Below are positions 5,431-6,975 of a stretch of 6,975 nt of DNA, one piece after another. The notes under the pieces are model-generated. The model was not told where the DNA came from, did no database searches, and was given only the letters and a program-made list of their open reading frames with translations. The DNA is from JBDRLV01 sp043812755 (GTDB lineage: Bacteria > Patescibacteriota > Patescibacteriia > UBA9934 > GWF2-40-263): NCBI GenBank assembly GCA_043812755.1, contig JBDRLV010000049.1, positions 1 to 6,975 on the forward strand. The letters are read 5' to 3'. Position numbers and translations under genes: made by a program. How positions within the stretch are numbered: position 1 is the first letter of the stretch; every line of letters begins with the position of its first letter.

Positions 5431-6885
5431 CTAGCAGTTCTGCTCTGGTGCGCCTGCTGTGATCTTGGCCTCGGCCAGGTCCCACTCCTCCCGCAACCAG
5501 TCAAAGAGCTTGCCATGCTCAAAGGCTTGAATAAGCTCTTCGGCATTGGTGACCAGCTCGTGCTTGGGGATGTGTTTATTCAGCGAGCCCCCTCCGCTCC
5601 GATCGCGACACCACCAAGCATCACGGAAATTGGCCAACTTGTCCTTATTTGCACGCAAGAAATTGATGGTATCAGCCACCATATCAGCGTACAGCGGGAA
5701 CAGGCCAGTATTGGAGAACCGCGCCAGCACAAAGAAAGTTGGCAAATCTTCTTTAAAACCCAACACATACGGGTCAATCATCTTGAGCCAGCTGAGGTCA
5801 TTCCAGTCATGCCCTGCCTCAGGCAGATACGGAGTGGCAATGACAACCTTGTCAAAATGTTGGAGTGCCTCCCTCATGATTCGAGCCACATGCGGAGGGA
5901 TTGTGTCACCTTTGTACTGATCCAAAGTCCGTACGCGACGGTTAAACATTTGGAACGTATCAGCCCAGCGACGGTTGAAGTCAACTGGACCTTCTTTCTT
6001 TGCCAGAAGATTGCAGAAATACACGGTTGAAGGATGTGTACTGGGATCTCCGGCTCCATCGTGCATTTGATTTGCTCGAGTCTTCTCTTCCCCAGTCAAA
6101 TGCATGTACCACACAGGCACAGCCATGAACAGGTCAGGAAGCTCACGCAAAGGAATGAATGTGTCAGGGCGCACAAGACCTTTGTCCCACAGGAACTTAA
6201 AGGTGCTTCGCACGCTCTTGAACTTGCCAACTTGGTCAGCAAGATCAGCGGCAGCGACTTCCATGCCCATATCGCGAAGATTGTTCATGGTTTCAAGAAC
6301 CTGAGCATCCAACACTGTGTCGTCTTCGGAAAGCGGATCAAAGTCCGTGCCAAAGTCAGCAAGCATTGGGAACAGGTACACCAGATAGGCACGAAGCCAA
6401 GTCATACGCTCTGCATCAGTTGCGTCCCATGCGCGCGGAGCGCTTGGAAGCGGATGGTTCTCATCCACTTGTGCAACATCCTCAGCCGGAACTTTTTTGG
6501 CCTTCATGTGCATTACATGTCTAGGCGAATCGCTTAGACGTGCAAGAGATGCTGTTCCGCCATTACGCGTCCAAGGCGTTGAAACCACAAGCCCTGGTGT
6601 TGCTTCCTCACCAGCTGGGATTGCCTCTGCGTTGATGATCTGCGTCACTGCCCTGGCAGAAAGCGCCTTTCCGCCACGCTTTGAATCCGGCGCAACAGAA
6701 AACACAACTTCCATGCCTGGGAAGAGCTCGCCAGAGCAGTTGCTTTGATGGACAAAGACATCGTTGTCTGTGTCCAGATCGTGATCGCCACCGCCATCCA
6801 GACAGATGCTGGAAAGCGAAATGAAACCGAAATCCTCTCCCTGAGGCACGGTTCCGACTCGGCCAACATAACGTTTTTCTGTCAT
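5431..6885 (-). CDS. Unrecognised 484-residue protein with an N-terminal cold-shock-like domain
   Basis: Residues 5-83 look like a cold-shock (OB-fold) nucleic-acid-binding domain: YVGRVG (6-11), the RNP1-like DFGFISL (18-24), the RNP2-like DVFVHQSNC (42-50), then LFPGMEVVFSV and KALSARAV (73-80). A Gly/Asp-rich insert (about 29-41) separates the two motifs, longer than in ordinary cold-shock proteins. Residues 84-155 look like a flexible linker. Residues 155-484 are soluble, tryptophan-rich and mainly helical by eye, with notable segments WNDLSWLKMIDPYVLGF (361-377) and FSNTGLFPLYADMVADTINF (390-409). I cannot assign a family. No signal peptide or membrane span is apparent, so it is likely cytoplasmic and may bind RNA or DNA. 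The ATG at 6885 is chosen over the in-frame ATG at 6900 because AAGGAGG sits 5 bases before it. GC content is visibly higher than in the other genes (62% and 52% in two 60-base blocks at 5461 and 6001, against 27% at 1861 and 37% at 4081), suggesting separate origin or strong expression. Confidence 0.85.
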   Translation of the reverse strand: MTEKRYVGRVGTVPQGEDFGFISLSSICLDGGGDHDLDTDNDVFVHQSNCSGELFPGMEVVFSVAPDSKRGGKALSARAVTQIINAEAIPAGEEATPGLVVSTPWTRNGGTASLARLSDSPRHVMHMKAKKVPAEDVAQVDENHPLPSAPRAWDATDAERMTWLRAYLVYLFPMLADFGTDFDPLSEDDTVLDAQVLETMNNLRDMGMEVAAADLADQVGKFKSVRSTFKFLWDKGLVRPDTFIPLRELPDLFMAVPVWYMHLTGEEKTRANQMHDGAGDPSTHPSTVYFCNLLAKKEGPVDFNRRWADTFQMFNRRVRTLDQYKGDTIPPHVARIMREALQHFDKVVIATPYLPEAGHDWNDLSWLKMIDPYVLGFKEDLPTFFVLARFSNTGLFPLYADMVADTINFLRANKDKLANFRDAWWCRDRSGGGSLNKHIPKHELVTNAEELIQAFEHGKLFDWLREEWDLAEAKITAGAPEQNC

Positions 6886-6890
6886 GTTGT

Positions 6891-6897
6891 CCTCCTT
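6891..6897 (-). promoter_or_regulatory. Perfect Shine-Dalgarno site AAGGAGG
   Basis: AAGGAGG lies 5 bases upstream of the ATG at 6885 and overlaps the codons after the alternative ATG at 6900. This decides the start in favour of 6885. It is the only strong ribosome binding site among the four complete genes and the pilC start seen here. Confidence 0.85.
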
Positions 6898-6975
6898 CAT
6901 ACATCATGCATTCATACAAGCCTAACAAGAGGGTGCATATCCCTTTGAAAGGCCCTGCGCGCCAGAAATTGACGC
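6898..6975 (-). other. Upstream region of the cold-shock-fusion gene
   Basis: These 78 bases should hold the promoter, but I see no convincing -35/-10 pair. A TTGTTA hexamer occurs at 6928-6923 on the minus strand without a matching -10. A short palindrome CCTTTGAAAGG (6942-6952) and the GC-rich GGCGCGCAGGGCC are present without a clear role. The promoter may lie beyond the window. Confidence 0.4.

Noticed and set aside
5228..5434. 68-codon plus-strand frame containing RFIASGES twice
   Set aside because: It is built from the palindromes, tandem repeat and terminator hairpin, so the peptide repeat is a by-product of 24-base tandem DNA.
5305..6030. 241-codon open frame on the plus strand
   Set aside because: It lies mostly antisense to the cold-shock-fusion gene, begins in the repeat region, has no ribosome binding site and no recognisable domain; the GC-rich opposite gene keeps the shadow frame open.
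6886..6900. Start of the cold-shock-fusion protein at the ATG at 6900
   Set aside because: Its second to fourth codons are the AAGGAGG site itself, which is correctly spaced for the ATG at 6885.

Overview
The window looks like a chromosomal fragment from an AT-rich bacterium, most likely a member of the Candidate Phyla Radiation (Patescibacteria). That placement rests on the style of the PilC and PilB proteins (a compact PilB, and a PilC resembling Patescibacterial versions as I remember them), on weak or absent Shine-Dalgarno sites in the AT-rich genes, and on repeat-laden intergenic gaps. It is inference, because no rRNA or other phylogenetic marker is present. All five genes lie on the minus strand, so transcription reads from the right end of the window to the left.

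From right to left the layout is as follows. (1) A GC-richer gene (5431-6885) encodes a 484-residue protein with a cold-shock-like N-terminus and a large C-terminal part I do not recognise. It has a perfect AAGGAGG ribosome binding site and a good intrinsic terminator. (2) A short region at 5221-5378 is dense in palindromes and 24-bp tandem repeats and marks the change from GC-rich to AT-rich DNA. (3) A CPA2-type cation:proton antiporter with a C-terminal Rossmann (RCK/TrkA-N) domain (3492-5168) has an extended -10 promoter so close to the ATG that its mRNA is probably leaderless. (4) A gene-free gap (3125-3491) holds a perfect 38-bp palindrome between two diverged 21-bp direct repeats, plus terminator-like hairpins. 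(5) pyrD (2066-3124) encodes a class-2-like dihydroorotate dehydrogenase with a class-1-like cysteine at the catalytic-base position. (6) pilB (705-2000) and pilC (from 700, running off the left edge) form a tight pair for type IV pilus or type II secretion assembly.

PilB (cytoplasmic ATPase) and PilC (inner-membrane platform) are direct partners in one machine. PyrD (pyrimidine synthesis) and the antiporter (cation/pH homeostasis) are independent housekeeping functions that share only the strand. The most unusual points are an octanucleotide tandem array of about 12 units in the first 42 codons of pilC, which could permit slippage-driven frameshifting, the serine-to-cysteine swap in PyrD, and the compositionally foreign cold-shock-fusion gene bordered by repeats. 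I saw no tRNA, rRNA, CRISPR array, transposase or phage gene.
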